Source: Methylobacterium sp. DB0501
Lineage (GTDB): Bacteria; Pseudomonadota; Alphaproteobacteria; Rhizobiales; Beijerinckiaceae
Direction of reading: 5' to 3'
NCBI RefSeq assembly: GCF_011043735.1
Contig: NZ_JAAKGV010000003.1
Coordinates: forward strand, 186,001 to 250,000
DNA length: 64,000 nucleotides
Shown: positions 27,153-36,082 of the stretch, one piece after another
How positions within the stretch are numbered: position 1 is the first letter of the stretch
Layout of the letters: the number at the start of each line of letters is the position of its first letter
The notes under the pieces: generated by a model
Seen by the model: the letters and a program-made list of their open reading frames with translations, nothing else
The model's database searches: none
Told to the model about the DNA's origin: nothing
Position numbers and translations under genes: made by a program

Positions 27153-29143
27153 AGCGGCACCCTCCGGACGGTCAGGGGCCGCCCTTGCGGGAGCCGTGCC
27201 AGGGCCTGCTCGATCCGGGCGGGATCGAAGCGGGGGCCGGCCGCCTCGAGGGCGAGGAAGAAGCGGTCCTCGCTCGCCCGCACGAAGCCGGGAATCGCGA
27301 AGGCCGGGTGGTTGAGCCGCGGCAGCCGGTTCTGGAACAGGAGCGACAGCACGGTCGTCAGGCCGCCGCAGAGCGTGCCGAAGGACACGCTCGGCACCAG
27401 GAACGCCTGCCACGAGAAGCGCGGCCGGCCGCCGACGTCGAACACGTAGTCGACGCCGCTGGCGTAGAGGCACATCGCCATGAAGGCGACGAAGCCCAGG
27501 AGCGCCGCGCCGAGGGCGAGCAGCGGCAGGATCCCGGCCGGGCGCCCGAGGAGGGTGGCGGCGCGGCCCATCGGCACCGGGCCGTAGGTCTCGATCCGGG
27601 CGCCGAAATCCCGCGCCTGCAGGGCCTTCACGGCGGCGGCGAGGTCGCCGGCATCGTCGAACTCGGCGCTCACGCCCCAGAGCGGCGCCTCCGCGGTCTC
27701 TGCGAGGGTCGGCGCCGCCTCGCCGCTCGGCCGCCCGTCCGGATGGCGCTCCGCGAAGCGCTTGGTCTCGGTGATCGACACCATCGGGAGGGTGCGCAGG
27801 CCCAGGAGCAGCAGGGCCAGGAACAGGCCGACGGAGCCGGCCAGCGTCGCCAGCCCCCACGCGCCCATCGAGTACGGATGGGCGGAGGAGGGCAGGAAGT
27901 CGTGGCTGAGCGTCACGATCAGCAGCATGAAGTGGTCGCCGAAGCTGCCGATCGCCGCGGCGACGCCGACGAGCGCCACGACGAGGCCGGAATGGCGGAG
28001 CTTCGCGAACCAGAACAGCTGCACCGGCAGCAGCGCGAAGACCACGATGAGCCAGAACGCCCAGGCATGCGAGCCCGACAGCCGCCGCACCAGCACCGCC
28101 CGGTCGTAGGCGTCGCCGTGGAGCAGGCTCGAGAAGATCTCGGTGGCGTAGCAGTAGGTCGAGGCGAGCCCGAGGGCCAGCATCAGCCGGGCCAGCAGGG
28201 CGATGTGGCGCCCGGTGATCAGCGCCTCGAGCCCGAGCGCCCGGCGCACCAGCACCGTCAGCGCCGCCGTGACGCCGACGCCGGACAGGAGCGAGGCGGC
28301 CAGGAACGTGACCGGCAGGAGGGTGTCGTGCCAGCCCGGCAGCACCGAGCCGGACAGCATCACCGAGGCCCCGGTCTGGAGCGAGACGACGAGGACCAGG
28401 GCGAGAAGGGAGAGGGTGTGGACGGCGAGGAGCCAGCGTTCCCAGTGCGTCGAGGCCCCGCGCCAGCCGAGCGCCAGGATGCCGTAGGCCTGCGCCTTCA
28501 GGAGCGTCAGCCGCCGGCGCCGGCCGCGGCCCGCCTCGGCGTCTCGGATCTCGCCCTGCACCGCCTCGAAGGCGCGGTCGCGCAAGGCCGCGAAGTCGGG
28601 CAGCAGCCCGACATACCACAGGCTCAGGCACACCCCCAGGAAGCTGACGATGTCGACCGCGTCCCAGACCAGCGGCGAGCGGAATTGCGGCCAGAGCGCC
28701 AGGGTGTTGGGGTAGGGCAGGGTCCAGTAGAACACCCAGGGCCGCCCGAGATGGATGATCGGGTAGAGGGCGGCGGCGGCGGCGGCCAGGATCGCCGTCG
28801 TCTCGGCGATCCGGTCGATGCCGGAGCGCCAGGCGGTGCCGGAGAGGCGCAAGGTCGCGGAGGTGAGCAGCGCCCCGCAGGCGATGCCGATCCACCAATC
28901 GTAGGCGACGATGTCGAGCGCCCAGACGACCGGGTTGTTGTTGTGCCAGATCCCGACGCCGTTCAGCAGCAGCCAGGTCAGCGCCGAGGCGAACACGCCC
29001 AGGAGCCCGCAGGCCCCCGCGAAGGCGATCCACCACGCCCGCGAGCGGGTGCGGGCCGAGGCGCCGGTGACGGCGCGGCCGATCGAGGCGAAATCCTCGC
29101 CGGCGCCGAGGAGTCCGGCGCGGGGATTCAGGGCGCCGCTCAC
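27149..29143 (-). CDS. Fused ActC-ActD subunit of alternative complex III (NrfD + DUF3341)
   Basis: A 664-residue single open frame. The first about 455 residues are an NrfD/PsrC-type ten-helix quinol protein (WALDIVAYDWWIGIACGALL, YPIIHLGRPWVFYWTLPYPN, GDHFMLLIVTLSHDFLP). After a linker rich in Glu/Pro (about 460-485) comes a DUF3341/ActD domain: LWGVSAEFDDAGDLAAAVKA, an ETYGPVPM motif, then two helices. In most species ActC and ActD are separate proteins encoded by adjacent genes; here no stop or frame change separates them. Start at GTG 29141-29143 overlaps the actB stop. Confidence 0.9.
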   Translation of the reverse strand: MSGALNPRAGLLGAGEDFASIGRAVTGASARTRSRAWWIAFAGACGLLGVFASALTWLLLNGVGIWHNNNPVVWALDIVAYDWWIGIACGALLTSATLRLSGTAWRSGIDRIAETTAILAAAAAALYPIIHLGRPWVFYWTLPYPNTLALWPQFRSPLVWDAVDIVSFLGVCLSLWYVGLLPDFAALRDRAFEAVQGEIRDAEAGRGRRRRLTLLKAQAYGILALGWRGASTHWERWLLAVHTLSLLALVLVVSLQTGASVMLSGSVLPGWHDTLLPVTFLAASLLSGVGVTAALTVLVRRALGLEALITGRHIALLARLMLALGLASTYCYATEIFSSLLHGDAYDRAVLVRRLSGSHAWAFWLIVVFALLPVQLFWFAKLRHSGLVVALVGVAAAIGSFGDHFMLLIVTLSHDFLPSSAHPYSMGAWGLATLAGSVGLFLALLLLGLRTLPMVSITETKRFAERHPDGRPSGEAAPTLAETAEAPLWGVSAEFDDAGDLAAAVKALQARDFGARIETYGPVPMGRAATLLGRPAGILPLLALGAALLGFVAFMAMCLYASGVDYVFDVGGRPRFSWQAFLVPSVSFGTLCGGLTTVLSLLFQNRLPRLNHPAFAIPGFVRASEDRFFLALEAAGPRFDPARIEQALARLPQGRPLTVRRVPL

Positions 29144-32127
29144 AGGGTGCTCCCGGGCTTCGCGGCGGGATCCCCGGCGGCCTGCTCGACCAGCCGGGCG
29201 AGGTAGGTGGTGCGCGGCTTGGTGTTGAGCTCGGCGAGCAGGCCGTAATTGCGCGGGTCGGCCGCCGCGACAGCGACGTGGCTGCCCGCGTCGCGCAGGT
29301 CGCCGAAGGTGATGGCGCGGGTCGGGCAGGCGCCCTGGCAGGCGGTCTCGACCGCGCCGTCGGGGATCGGCGCGTGGTCGCCCCTGGTCGCGTCGATCCG
29401 CGCCGCGGCGATGCGCTGCACGCAGTAGGTGCATTTCTCCATCACGCCGCGGGCCCGGACCGTGACCTCGGGGTTGCGCTGCTGCTGCTGCACCGGTGCC
29501 ATGTCGCCGGAATAGTCGAGGTAGTTGAAGCGCCGGACCTTGTACGGGCAGTAGCTCGAACAGGCCCGCGTCCCGACGCAGCGATTGTAGACCATGAGGT
29601 TCAGCCCCTCGCGGTCGTGGACGGTCGCCTCCACCGGGCAGCCGACCTCGCAGGGCGCCTGCTCGCAATGCATGCAGGGCACCGGCATGAAGTGGGTCTT
29701 CGGGGTGTCGAGCCCGCCCTCGTAGTAGCGGTCGATCCGCAGCCAGTGCAGCCAGCGGCCGAGAGCCACCTCCTCCTTGCCGACGACCGGGATGTTGTTC
29801 TCCGACTGGCAGGCGGTGACGCAGGCGTTGCAGCCGATGCAGGCATCGAGGTCGATCACCATGCCCCAGGCGCGCTCGGTCCCGTAGCGCCCGCCGGGCG
29901 AGGTCGGGGCCGGAGGATAGAGCGAGGGCAGGGCCTCGCGGGAGACGACCGGCGCCGTGGCGCCGACCGCCTGCACGCGGATGAAGTCGTGCCCCTCCAT
30001 GGTGCCGTGATCCTGCGTCGTCACCGGCGGCGCCTTGCGGCCCGTCGTGGCGAGCGTCGCCTCGGCCAGGCGCCAGGGCGTGGCGCCGGGGCGGATCGGA
30101 TAGGCGTCGTAGCCGAGCCCGTCGGCGAGCTGCTCCGGGATCCGGCGGCCGTAGCCGAGGCCGACCGTGACGGAATTCTCGGCCTGGCCCGGCAGGATCC
30201 AGACCGGCCCCTCGATCCGCCGCCCCTCGGCCTCCAGCGCGACGACGTCGCCCTGCGCCAGCGCCTCGCGCTCGGCGAGTGCGGGGCTCACCGCGATCAC
30301 GTTGCCCCATACCGCCTTGGTGAGGGGCTTCGGCAGCTCCTGCAGCCAGGCGAGGTTGGCGAGGCTGCCGTCCCACACGGTCGCGTCGGGCCGGAACAGC
30401 ACCTCGACCCGCCGTGCGGGCCCGGCCGGCGAGGGGGCGGGGCGGGCCGTGGCCGGGGCGGCCAGCAAGGCGGCGCCGACGGTCTCGGGCGCGAGCGCCG
30501 TGCCGGCCAGGAAACCGGCCTGCAGGAACGCCTCGCGCCGGGCGGTCCACGCAGCCTCGGTCTCGTCCGGCCGGCGCCAGTGGGCGTCGAAGAGGGCGCG
30601 CCCGTCCTTCGCCTCGGCATCGGTCAGGATCGACAGGATTTCCGGACCTGAGCGGCCGTCATAGAGCGGGCGGATCGTCGGCTGGATCAGCGTCACCGTT
30701 CCGTCGAGGGAGCGGGCGTCGCCCCAGGCTTCGAGCGGGTGGGCGAGCGGCAGGTTCCAGTCGCAGTGGAACGCGGTCTCGTCCTGGTAGAGCCCGGCAT
30801 GGATCTTGAGCGGCACCCGACCCAAGGCCTCCAGGAAGCCGAGGTCGCCGGGCGCGTCGTAGACCGGGTTGACGTCGAGCATCACCAGGGCCTGCACCTC
30901 GCCCCGGCGCATCGCCTCCGCGAGGGCCGACAGGGGCTCAGGCTCGAGCACCGGCACCGGAGCGGTGTGGAACACCGTGCGGCCGGTATTGCCCAAAGCC
31001 CCGTTGAGGCGGTGGACCTGGGCCAGCAGCTCCGGCCCTCCTTGCGCGCCGGCGAGGACGATGCCGCTGCCCCGCGCCCCGTTCAGCGCCGCGAAGGCCT
31101 TGTCGCGCCAGGACGCGGCCGGGCCGTCGCCGGTCGAGGGCGCGCCGCCTCCGGCCTGGGCCAGGAGGTCGCGCACGAGGTGATCCAGCCCGTCCGAGCC
31201 GAGGCCGAGCGGCGCGTCGGCCTTGGCCGAGGTCAGGTTCGGGCTCGGGCCGGCATGGTGGAGGGCGAGGAGCCGTCCCGCGGCGGCGGCCTTGCGGCGG
31301 GCCTCGATCCAGTCCCGGGCCTGCCCGACCTGGCCGGGACCGGGATCGAGCAGGTCGCCGTCGAGCGAGACGACGACCCGGGCCTGATCGAAGCGCCAGC
31401 GGGTCTCGAGCGGCCGGCCGTAGGCGAGGCGGGCGCCGTCGTAGAGCGCGTCGCGCCCGGTGGGGGCCGAGACGTGCCAGCGCATCCCCGGGAAGTCGCG
31501 GCGCATCGCGGCGATCTGGGCGGCGAGCGACGGCGAGGTCACCGGACCGGTGACGAGGTGGAAGCCGCGTCCGCCGTCGGCCGCCTTCAGCGCCGCGAAC
31601 CGCCCGGTCATCGCGGCCCGGAACGCCTGCCAGGCGCTCGGCCGGCCGAGATATTGCGGCGTCTGGAGCCGGAACGGGTCGTAGAGCCCGAGCACCGAGG
31701 CCTGTCCGAACACGTCGGTGCCGCCGCGGCTCCAGGGATGCTCGGCATTGCCCTCGATCTTGAGCGGGCGGCCGTTGCGGGTGGTGACCGTGATGCCGTT
31801 GGCGAAGCCGTCCGTCAGCGCGGCGGAGGCGTAGACGAGCGGCGCCCCCGGGACGATCCGCTCGGGCTGGCGGACATACGGGATCTCTTGCCTGCGCCCG
31901 TCCGGCTGTCCGCAGGCGGCGAGCCCGCTCATCGCGAAGGAGGCGGCCATCAGCTTGAGGAAGCCGCGCCGGTCGGGTGCGGCGGCGAGCCGGGCGGCGG
32001 CCGGGTACTCGGTGTCGAGGAAGGCCCGGAACTCGGGCGAATCCGCCACCGCGTCGAGGCTGCGCCAGAAGGCCGGGCCGTCGCCGGCGGCGAGGCGGGC
32101 GCGGAGCGCGCCGATGTCGTCGGTCAT
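29140..32127 (-). CDS. actB: Alternative complex III Fe-S/molybdopterin-like subunit ActB
   Basis: A 995-residue protein with a twin-arginine type N-terminus (DRRGFLKLMAASFAMSGLAA, residues 52-71). The large middle part is a molybdopterin oxidoreductase-like fold without its usual cofactor signature, as known for ActB. The C-terminal third is a ferredoxin-like domain with four Cys clusters: CIGCNACVTACQSENN, PCMHCEQAPCEVGCPVEA, NRCVGTRACSSYCPYKVR and CTYC...CQGACPTRAI, enough for four Fe-S clusters. It is exported or faces the membrane with ActC. ATGA overlap with actA. Confidence 0.95.
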   Translation of the reverse strand: MTDDIGALRARLAAGDGPAFWRSLDAVADSPEFRAFLDTEYPAAARLAAAPDRRGFLKLMAASFAMSGLAACGQPDGRRQEIPYVRQPERIVPGAPLVYASAALTDGFANGITVTTRNGRPLKIEGNAEHPWSRGGTDVFGQASVLGLYDPFRLQTPQYLGRPSAWQAFRAAMTGRFAALKAADGGRGFHLVTGPVTSPSLAAQIAAMRRDFPGMRWHVSAPTGRDALYDGARLAYGRPLETRWRFDQARVVVSLDGDLLDPGPGQVGQARDWIEARRKAAAAGRLLALHHAGPSPNLTSAKADAPLGLGSDGLDHLVRDLLAQAGGGAPSTGDGPAASWRDKAFAALNGARGSGIVLAGAQGGPELLAQVHRLNGALGNTGRTVFHTAPVPVLEPEPLSALAEAMRRGEVQALVMLDVNPVYDAPGDLGFLEALGRVPLKIHAGLYQDETAFHCDWNLPLAHPLEAWGDARSLDGTVTLIQPTIRPLYDGRSGPEILSILTDAEAKDGRALFDAHWRRPDETEAAWTARREAFLQAGFLAGTALAPETVGAALLAAPATARPAPSPAGPARRVEVLFRPDATVWDGSLANLAWLQELPKPLTKAVWGNVIAVSPALAEREALAQGDVVALEAEGRRIEGPVWILPGQAENSVTVGLGYGRRIPEQLADGLGYDAYPIRPGATPWRLAEATLATTGRKAPPVTTQDHGTMEGHDFIRVQAVGATAPVVSREALPSLYPPAPTSPGGRYGTERAWGMVIDLDACIGCNACVTACQSENNIPVVGKEEVALGRWLHWLRIDRYYEGGLDTPKTHFMPVPCMHCEQAPCEVGCPVEATVHDREGLNLMVYNRCVGTRACSSYCPYKVRRFNYLDYSGDMAPVQQQQRNPEVTVRARGVMEKCTYCVQRIAAARIDATRGDHAPIPDGAVETACQGACPTRAITFGDLRDAGSHVAVAAADPRNYGLLAELNTKPRTTYLARLVEQAAGDPAAKPGSTL

Positions 32128-32783
32128 CGGTGGCAGATCCCGCATTCGGTCAGCCGCTCGCCGCCGCGGATATGGTACTGGCGCACCAGTTCCGGCCCGA
32201 TCTCGGCCTGGTTCGCCGGCGGGCTCCAGGTCATGTTGAGGATCTGGTCCTTCGGCCGCACGTATTTCTCGGGGTTGCGGTGGCAATCGAGGCAGAAGCT
32301 CATCTCGAAGGCGTTGGCCCGGTAAGTGAGCTGCATGTCGGTCACGCTGCCGTGGCAGGTCGAGCAGCCGATGCCGTTGGTCACGTGGACCGAGTGGTTG
32401 TAGTAGACGTAGCCCGGCAGCTTGTTCAGGCGTGTCCAGACCAGGGGCTGGTCCTTGGCGTAGCTCGCCCGCACCGGCTCCAGCATCTCCGAGCCGGACC
32501 AGATCTGCGTGTGGCAGGTCATGCAGGTATGGGTCGGCGGGATGCCGGCGGTGGCCTGGGTCTCCACCGTGGTGTGGCAGTAGCGGCAGTCGATCTTCAG
32601 CTCGCCCGCATGATGCTTGTGGCTGAACGGCACCGGCTGGGCCGGCGCCACCCCGACGCCGGTGACGTACGAGGAGCGCACGAGCCCGGCCCCCACCACC
32701 GGCAGGGCCGCCAGGCAGGCGGCACCGGTGAGGAGGGCGAGACGCAGGAGGGCGTCGGCGCCCGGTGCGAAGAGCTGACGCAC
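32124..32783 (-). CDS. actA: Alternative complex III pentaheme cytochrome c subunit ActA
   Basis: A 219-residue protein with an N-terminal membrane helix (ALLRLALLTGAACLAALPVV) and five CxxCH heme sites: CRYCH, CMTCH, CSTCH, CLDCH and the C-terminal CGICH. Extra His residues (SHKHHAGELK, NHSVHV) can be distal ligands. It takes electrons from the Fe-S clusters of ActB. First gene of the twelve-kilobase respiratory operon; the promoter should lie in 32784-32990, where no convincing boxes were assigned. Confidence 0.95.
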   Translation of the reverse strand: MRQLFAPGADALLRLALLTGAACLAALPVVGAGLVRSSYVTGVGVAPAQPVPFSHKHHAGELKIDCRYCHTTVETQATAGIPPTHTCMTCHTQIWSGSEMLEPVRASYAKDQPLVWTRLNKLPGYVYYNHSVHVTNGIGCSTCHGSVTDMQLTYRANAFEMSFCLDCHRNPEKYVRPKDQILNMTWSPPANQAEIGPELVRQYHIRGGERLTECGICHR

Positions 32784-33035
32784 GGCGTCAGGCCCCGCCC
32801 TGGACGCGCGCCCGGCCCCGTTCGGCCGGGCATCCCCCGGCGGGACGTCCCTCGGAGGGGCATCCTGGGCCCGAGACGGAAATCACGCTTCGCACGCCGT
32901 CCTCGCCATGCCGTGGCCGCCCTGTTCGGAACGATGCTAGGCTAGGTGGCGCAGGGTTCTCCCACGGCCAGATGCCCCGGAGAGGCGAATGGCGCAGTGC
33001 GACAGCGTGGTCACATCGCGACCGCCGCCGCCTCG

Positions 33036-33518
33036 TCAGCCGGCATCGGCGGGCGTGGGGATCGCCCGCACCATCAGGGCCGCCCCGCCGCCGTAGCCCG
33101 GGGGCGCAGCCTGCGGGATCGGCCGGAAGCCGTGGCGGCGCCAGAAGCCTGCGGCATCGCCGACCGCGACCAGCACCGCCTCTTGCAGGCGGCGGCGCGC
33201 CGCCTCGCGCAGCATCAGCCCGACGACCGCGGCGGCCGCGCCGCGGCCCCTGGCCTGGGGGGCCAGCGCGACGTCGTGGATGCACCAGGCCTCCGCCGGC
33301 TCGGGCAGGGCGCCCACCCGCGTGTCGAGGTCCGGCACCGACCGCGCCCGCCAGGGATGGCCGACCGCGTAGCCGAGCAGGATACCGCCGCCCGTCAGGG
33401 CGAAGCAGCCCCCGGGGCACAGGCGCAGGCGCTCGGCCATCACCGCATCGTCCTCCGGGTAGTCCGGATGGATGCGCGCGGCGAGGTCCGAGGCGGCGGG
33501 GAGGTCCGGCGCCCGCAA
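33036..33518 (-). CDS. GNAT family N-acetyltransferase
   Basis: A 160-residue acetyl-CoA dependent transferase. Motif A is clear in IHDVALAPQARGRGAAAAVV (R/Q-x-x-G-x-G/A loop), and motif B in AVGDAAGFWRRHGFRPIP. The substrate is unknown. The start is weakly supported: TTG at 33516-33518 is used, but conserved-looking sequence (DAPHWRPLRAPDLP) continues upstream to a CTG that overlaps the stop of the PRC-barrel gene, so a CTG start with coupled translation is possible. Confidence 0.8.
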   Translation of the reverse strand: MRAPDLPAASDLAARIHPDYPEDDAVMAERLRLCPGGCFALTGGGILLGYAVGHPWRARSVPDLDTRVGALPEPAEAWCIHDVALAPQARGRGAAAAVVGLMLREAARRRLQEAVLVAVGDAAGFWRRHGFRPIPQAAPPGYGGGAALMVRAIPTPADAG

Positions 33519-33541
33519 GGGGCGCCAGTGCGGGGCGTCGC

Positions 33542-34150
33542 TCAGCGGGCGGCCTCGTACTTGAAGTCGGGTGCCGCCTGGAGCTGTACCTTGGTCAGCC
33601 GCACCTCGGCCTCCGCCACCGTGCCGTCGCCGGTCGCCAGCACGGTGGCGCGGCCCCGGGGCTCGGGTGCCGCGACCGAGCCGGTGGCGTCGTCGACGGT
33701 GCCGCTGCGCTTCTCCGGCACGGCGGCGAGGGCTTGGTCGGTCACCTGGGCGCCCGGCATGGTCTGCGGGCCGGCGGTCCGGGCCGCGGCATCGCCCGGC
33801 GCCCGGTCCGGCGTGGTGTGGGAGGGCGGCGCCTCGGCGGCGGTGCGGCCGGTGTTCCAGGCCAGCGTATCGAACGGCACCGCCACGGATTTCTGGCCGA
33901 TGCCCAGGAACCCGCCGACGCCGATCACCACCGCGCGCACCCGGCCGTCCTCCGTGAGCAGCACGTCCTCGATCTCGCCGACCCGGACGTGGTCCATGCC
34001 GATCACCTTGACGCCGACGAGCTTCGAGGCCCGCAGGCTGCCGGGCTCCGGCCGGGTGAGGAATCCGACCGCCGGACCGGAGGCCGGCTGCTGGGCGAGG
34101 GCGGGCGCGGCGGCCAGCAGGGCGGCGAAGGAGAGCAGGGCGGCGCGCAT
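33542..34150 (-). CDS. Exported PRC-barrel domain protein
   Basis: A 202-residue protein with a signal peptide (RAALLSFAALLAAAPALA). The PRC-barrel spans about 35-100 (LRASKLVGVKVIGMDHVRVG, EIEDVLLTEDGRVRAVVIGV, GGFLGIGQKSVAVPFDTL). The rest is Ala/Pro/Thr-rich, ending in a beta-type segment VAEAEVRLTKVQLQAAPDFK. Exported PRC-barrel proteins are numerous in Hyphomicrobiales; the function is unclear. It precedes the GNAT gene closely. Confidence 0.85.
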   Translation of the reverse strand: MRAALLSFAALLAAAPALAQQPASGPAVGFLTRPEPGSLRASKLVGVKVIGMDHVRVGEIEDVLLTEDGRVRAVVIGVGGFLGIGQKSVAVPFDTLAWNTGRTAAEAPPSHTTPDRAPGDAAARTAGPQTMPGAQVTDQALAAVPEKRSGTVDDATGSVAAPEPRGRATVLATGDGTVAEAEVRLTKVQLQAAPDFKYEAAR

Positions 34151-34225
34151 GGCGAATCTCCGGACGGTCGGGTAGGATATCGGCGGCGGGGTCTCAGGCT
34201 CTCAACGGGGCCGGAGCGACGCGGT

Positions 34226-34630
34226 TCACCGGCGCAGCCGGTCGATCACCCCGCCCACGGTCGCCCGCGCCGAACCCGCCGCGGCGAGCACCCAGTCCCT
34301 GGCCCGCGCGACGACGCCCCGGGTCGCCCGCGCCGACGTTTGAACAGTGGCTTCCGCCTCCTGCGCCGCCAGCATCGCGTGGACGTAGGCGTCCTCCTGC
34401 GCCTTGCAGGCGGCGAGCGCCGCGCGCTGGGCCGCCCGCCGCTCCAGGCCGGGAGGCTGGCCGGAGAAGGCCTGGCGCACGCAGGCGTGCCAGCGGGTCT
34501 CGAGATCGTCGAGCCCGGTCTCCGCGACCGCCGCCGGTGCGCCGGCGCAAGCCAGCAGGAGCGGTGCAAGGCGCGCGCAGCCTCGCCGCAGCGTCACGGG
34601 CGCGACCCCGGCGACATGCCTCACGAACAC
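34226..34630 (-). CDS. Small exported protein of unknown function
   Basis: A 134-residue protein with a signal-like segment (CARLAPLLLACAGAPAAVA, about 19-37). The mature part is helical and has two Cys (WHACVRQAFSG, LAACKAQED) that may pair. The end (RARDWVLAAAGSARATVGGV) is amphipathic. No family recognised. Start at GTG 34630 is one of several options. It is followed by the PRC-barrel gene on the same strand after 75 bp. Confidence 0.5.
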   Translation of the reverse strand: MFVRHVAGVAPVTLRRGCARLAPLLLACAGAPAAVAETGLDDLETRWHACVRQAFSGQPPGLERRAAQRAALAACKAQEDAYVHAMLAAQEAEATVQTSARATRGVVARARDWVLAAAGSARATVGGVIDRLRR

Positions 34631-34929
34631 TCCCGAAACCGGACGGCCGATGCGTCGCGCCGATCAGAACCCTAGGTCTCGGGCAAAATCGGGGCCGGGA
34701 CCGACTTTGTGCGCTGACGCACACCGGGCACCGGAAACCGGTGGCTGGCGAGTGACGAATGTTGACATTCATCACTCGTCCGGTAGGTTGATGGACATGC
34801 GGCCGGGCCGGTCGCGATCCTCGGTTGAGCTCCGCCCCCTCGCTCCGCCAAGGACCGTCGACCGGCCCGGCCGTACCCGTTTGCGCCGTCCGGCTTTACG
34901 CGGGCCTGCGTTTCTGGCACCGCCCGGTC
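34631..34929. other. Intergenic region with palindromic operator-like site
   Basis: 299 bp. Apart from the palindrome and promoter-like boxes annotated separately at 34749-34790, I see no gene-like frame or RNA signature. A short ORF from 34791 has no protein-like composition. Confidence 0.4.
34749..34790 (+). promoter_or_regulatory. 28-bp near-perfect palindrome overlapping a -35-like box
   Basis: CGAGTGACGAATGT (34749-34762), two bases, then ACATTCATCACTCG (34765-34778): 14-bp arms with one mismatch. TTGACA at 34763-34768 lies in its centre, and TAGGTT at 34785-34790, 16 bp further, could be a weak -10. The layout is that of a repressor site on a sigma-70 promoter reading right, toward the small ORF at 34930. 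No regulator gene is adjacent. Confidence 0.5.
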
Positions 34930-35079
34930 ATGTCGTTGCGCGCCTGCCTCGTCCTCGCCCTGCTCACCGCTCTCGCGGGCCTGTCCTTGCGCCTCGTCGT
35001 GCCGGTGACGCCGGTCGACCAGGATTACCGGGATGTGATCGCGTATTACCGCGCGATGCCGGCCGGGGCAGGGCATTGA
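34930..35079 (+). CDS. Small membrane or exported peptide (hypothetical)
   Basis: A 49-residue frame: a hydrophobic start (SLRACLVLALLTALAGLSLR), then VVPVTPVDQDYRDVIAYYRA and a short end. The even helix followed by a Tyr-rich, non-random tail looks coding, and a promoter-like palindrome sits 140 bp upstream. No family is known to me, and the ribosome site is weak. Confidence 0.4.
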   Translation: MSLRACLVLALLTALAGLSLRLVVPVTPVDQDYRDVIAYYRAMPAGAGH

Positions 35080-35179
35080 AAGTCGGTACAAGTCTTCCAG
35101 AATAAAGCGCGTCATACGCTTTCCGACTGATTGCGTCGTAACGCGGACAGCGGTTTCGCTCGGGCGCCGCGCGGGCTGG

Positions 35180-35219
35180 TGATACGAAATCCGGAAGTCA
35201 TCGTCCGGATTTCGTATCA
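35180..35219. repeat. Variable-arm hairpin repeat, copy 2
   Basis: TGATACGAAATCCGGA (35180-35195), an 8-nt loop and the exact reverse complement (35204-35219). The upstream flank GTTTCGCTCGGGCGCCGCGC and GGGCTGGTGA is shared with copies 1 and 3. Confidence 0.85.
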
Positions 35220-35231
35220 GACCGAAGCCGG

Positions 35232-36077
35232 TCACTCGCTCGTGGCGCCGATCTCCCGTCCTGCCGCCGCCGCCAGATCCCGGAACCGTGCCCCGTCGAG
35301 CCCCAGCCCCCAGGCCTCGTAGAGCAGCCGCCCGCCATTCGGCAGGGTGCCGAAATCGTAATCGGGCGCCTCGCGAAAACGCTCCAGCGCGATCGGGAAA
35401 AGGTTCAGGGACGCCGTTTGGCTGGCATGGGCGGCGAACAGCTCCGCCTTGAAGGCGCAATCCTCGGGGTCGAGATGGAGGGCGATCGCCCGCCGCGGCG
35501 GGTCCGCGGGCAGGAAGCTGCCGGCCTCCGGCCCGTCGGGGCCGGCATGGTGGAACGGCATCTCGATCACCGCGAGGCGATCCGGCCCGAGGAGCCGGCG
35601 GGCACCCTGGAGGGCCAGAGCCACGGCGTCGTGGTCCGGGTGGCCGCCCTCGCAGGCGTGGGTCAGCGCCACCGTGATGCCGCGCTCCGCGAACAGGCCG
35701 GCGAGGCGCCGGGCAAGGGCCGCGATGATCTCCGCCACCCCCTGGTCGGGATGCCCGAGGGCGATGCGCCGCTCCGCGGCGATGCCGGCGAGCGTCAGCG
35801 CCGCGTCGAGTTCCGTCGCGCGGGCCGCCGCGTAGGCGGCCGGATCCGGGAAGCCGTGCCTTGCCGCGTCCCGTCCGTCGCGGGGCGCGCCGTCGGTGAC
35901 GTGGATCACCGTGAGGCCGGAGAGCCGCGGCAGCTGCGCGCCGCAGCCGATGCTCTCGTCGTCCGGATGGGCGACCACGAGGGCGGCGTCGTGCGCCGGA
36001 ACCGGCCCGCAGGCCGGGTCGGCGAGGGCCGCCAGGAAAGCTTCAGCGGCCGGCGAGGTCGGGGCGAGGCGAATCAT
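35232..36077 (-). CDS. PIG-L family deacetylase (LmbE-like)
   Basis: A 281-residue zinc-dependent N-acetylglucosamine deacetylase-like enzyme. The two metal motifs are intact: AHPDDESIG near residue 37 and GGHPDHDAVALAL near 160. VIHVTDGAPRDGRDA follows the first, as in the LmbE fold. Likely removes an acetyl group from a sugar or glycoconjugate; the true substrate is unknown. The gene lies directly downstream of a frameshifted glycoside hydrolase on the same strand, which suggests a former glycan gene cassette. Confidence 0.9.
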   Translation of the reverse strand: MIRLAPTSPAAEAFLAALADPACGPVPAHDAALVVAHPDDESIGCGAQLPRLSGLTVIHVTDGAPRDGRDAARHGFPDPAAYAAARATELDAALTLAGIAAERRIALGHPDQGVAEIIAALARRLAGLFAERGITVALTHACEGGHPDHDAVALALQGARRLLGPDRLAVIEMPFHHAGPDGPEAGSFLPADPPRRAIALHLDPEDCAFKAELFAAHASQTASLNLFPIALERFREAPDYDFGTLPNGGRLLYEAWGLGLDGARFRDLAAAAGREIGATSE

Positions 36078-36082
36078 GGCCT

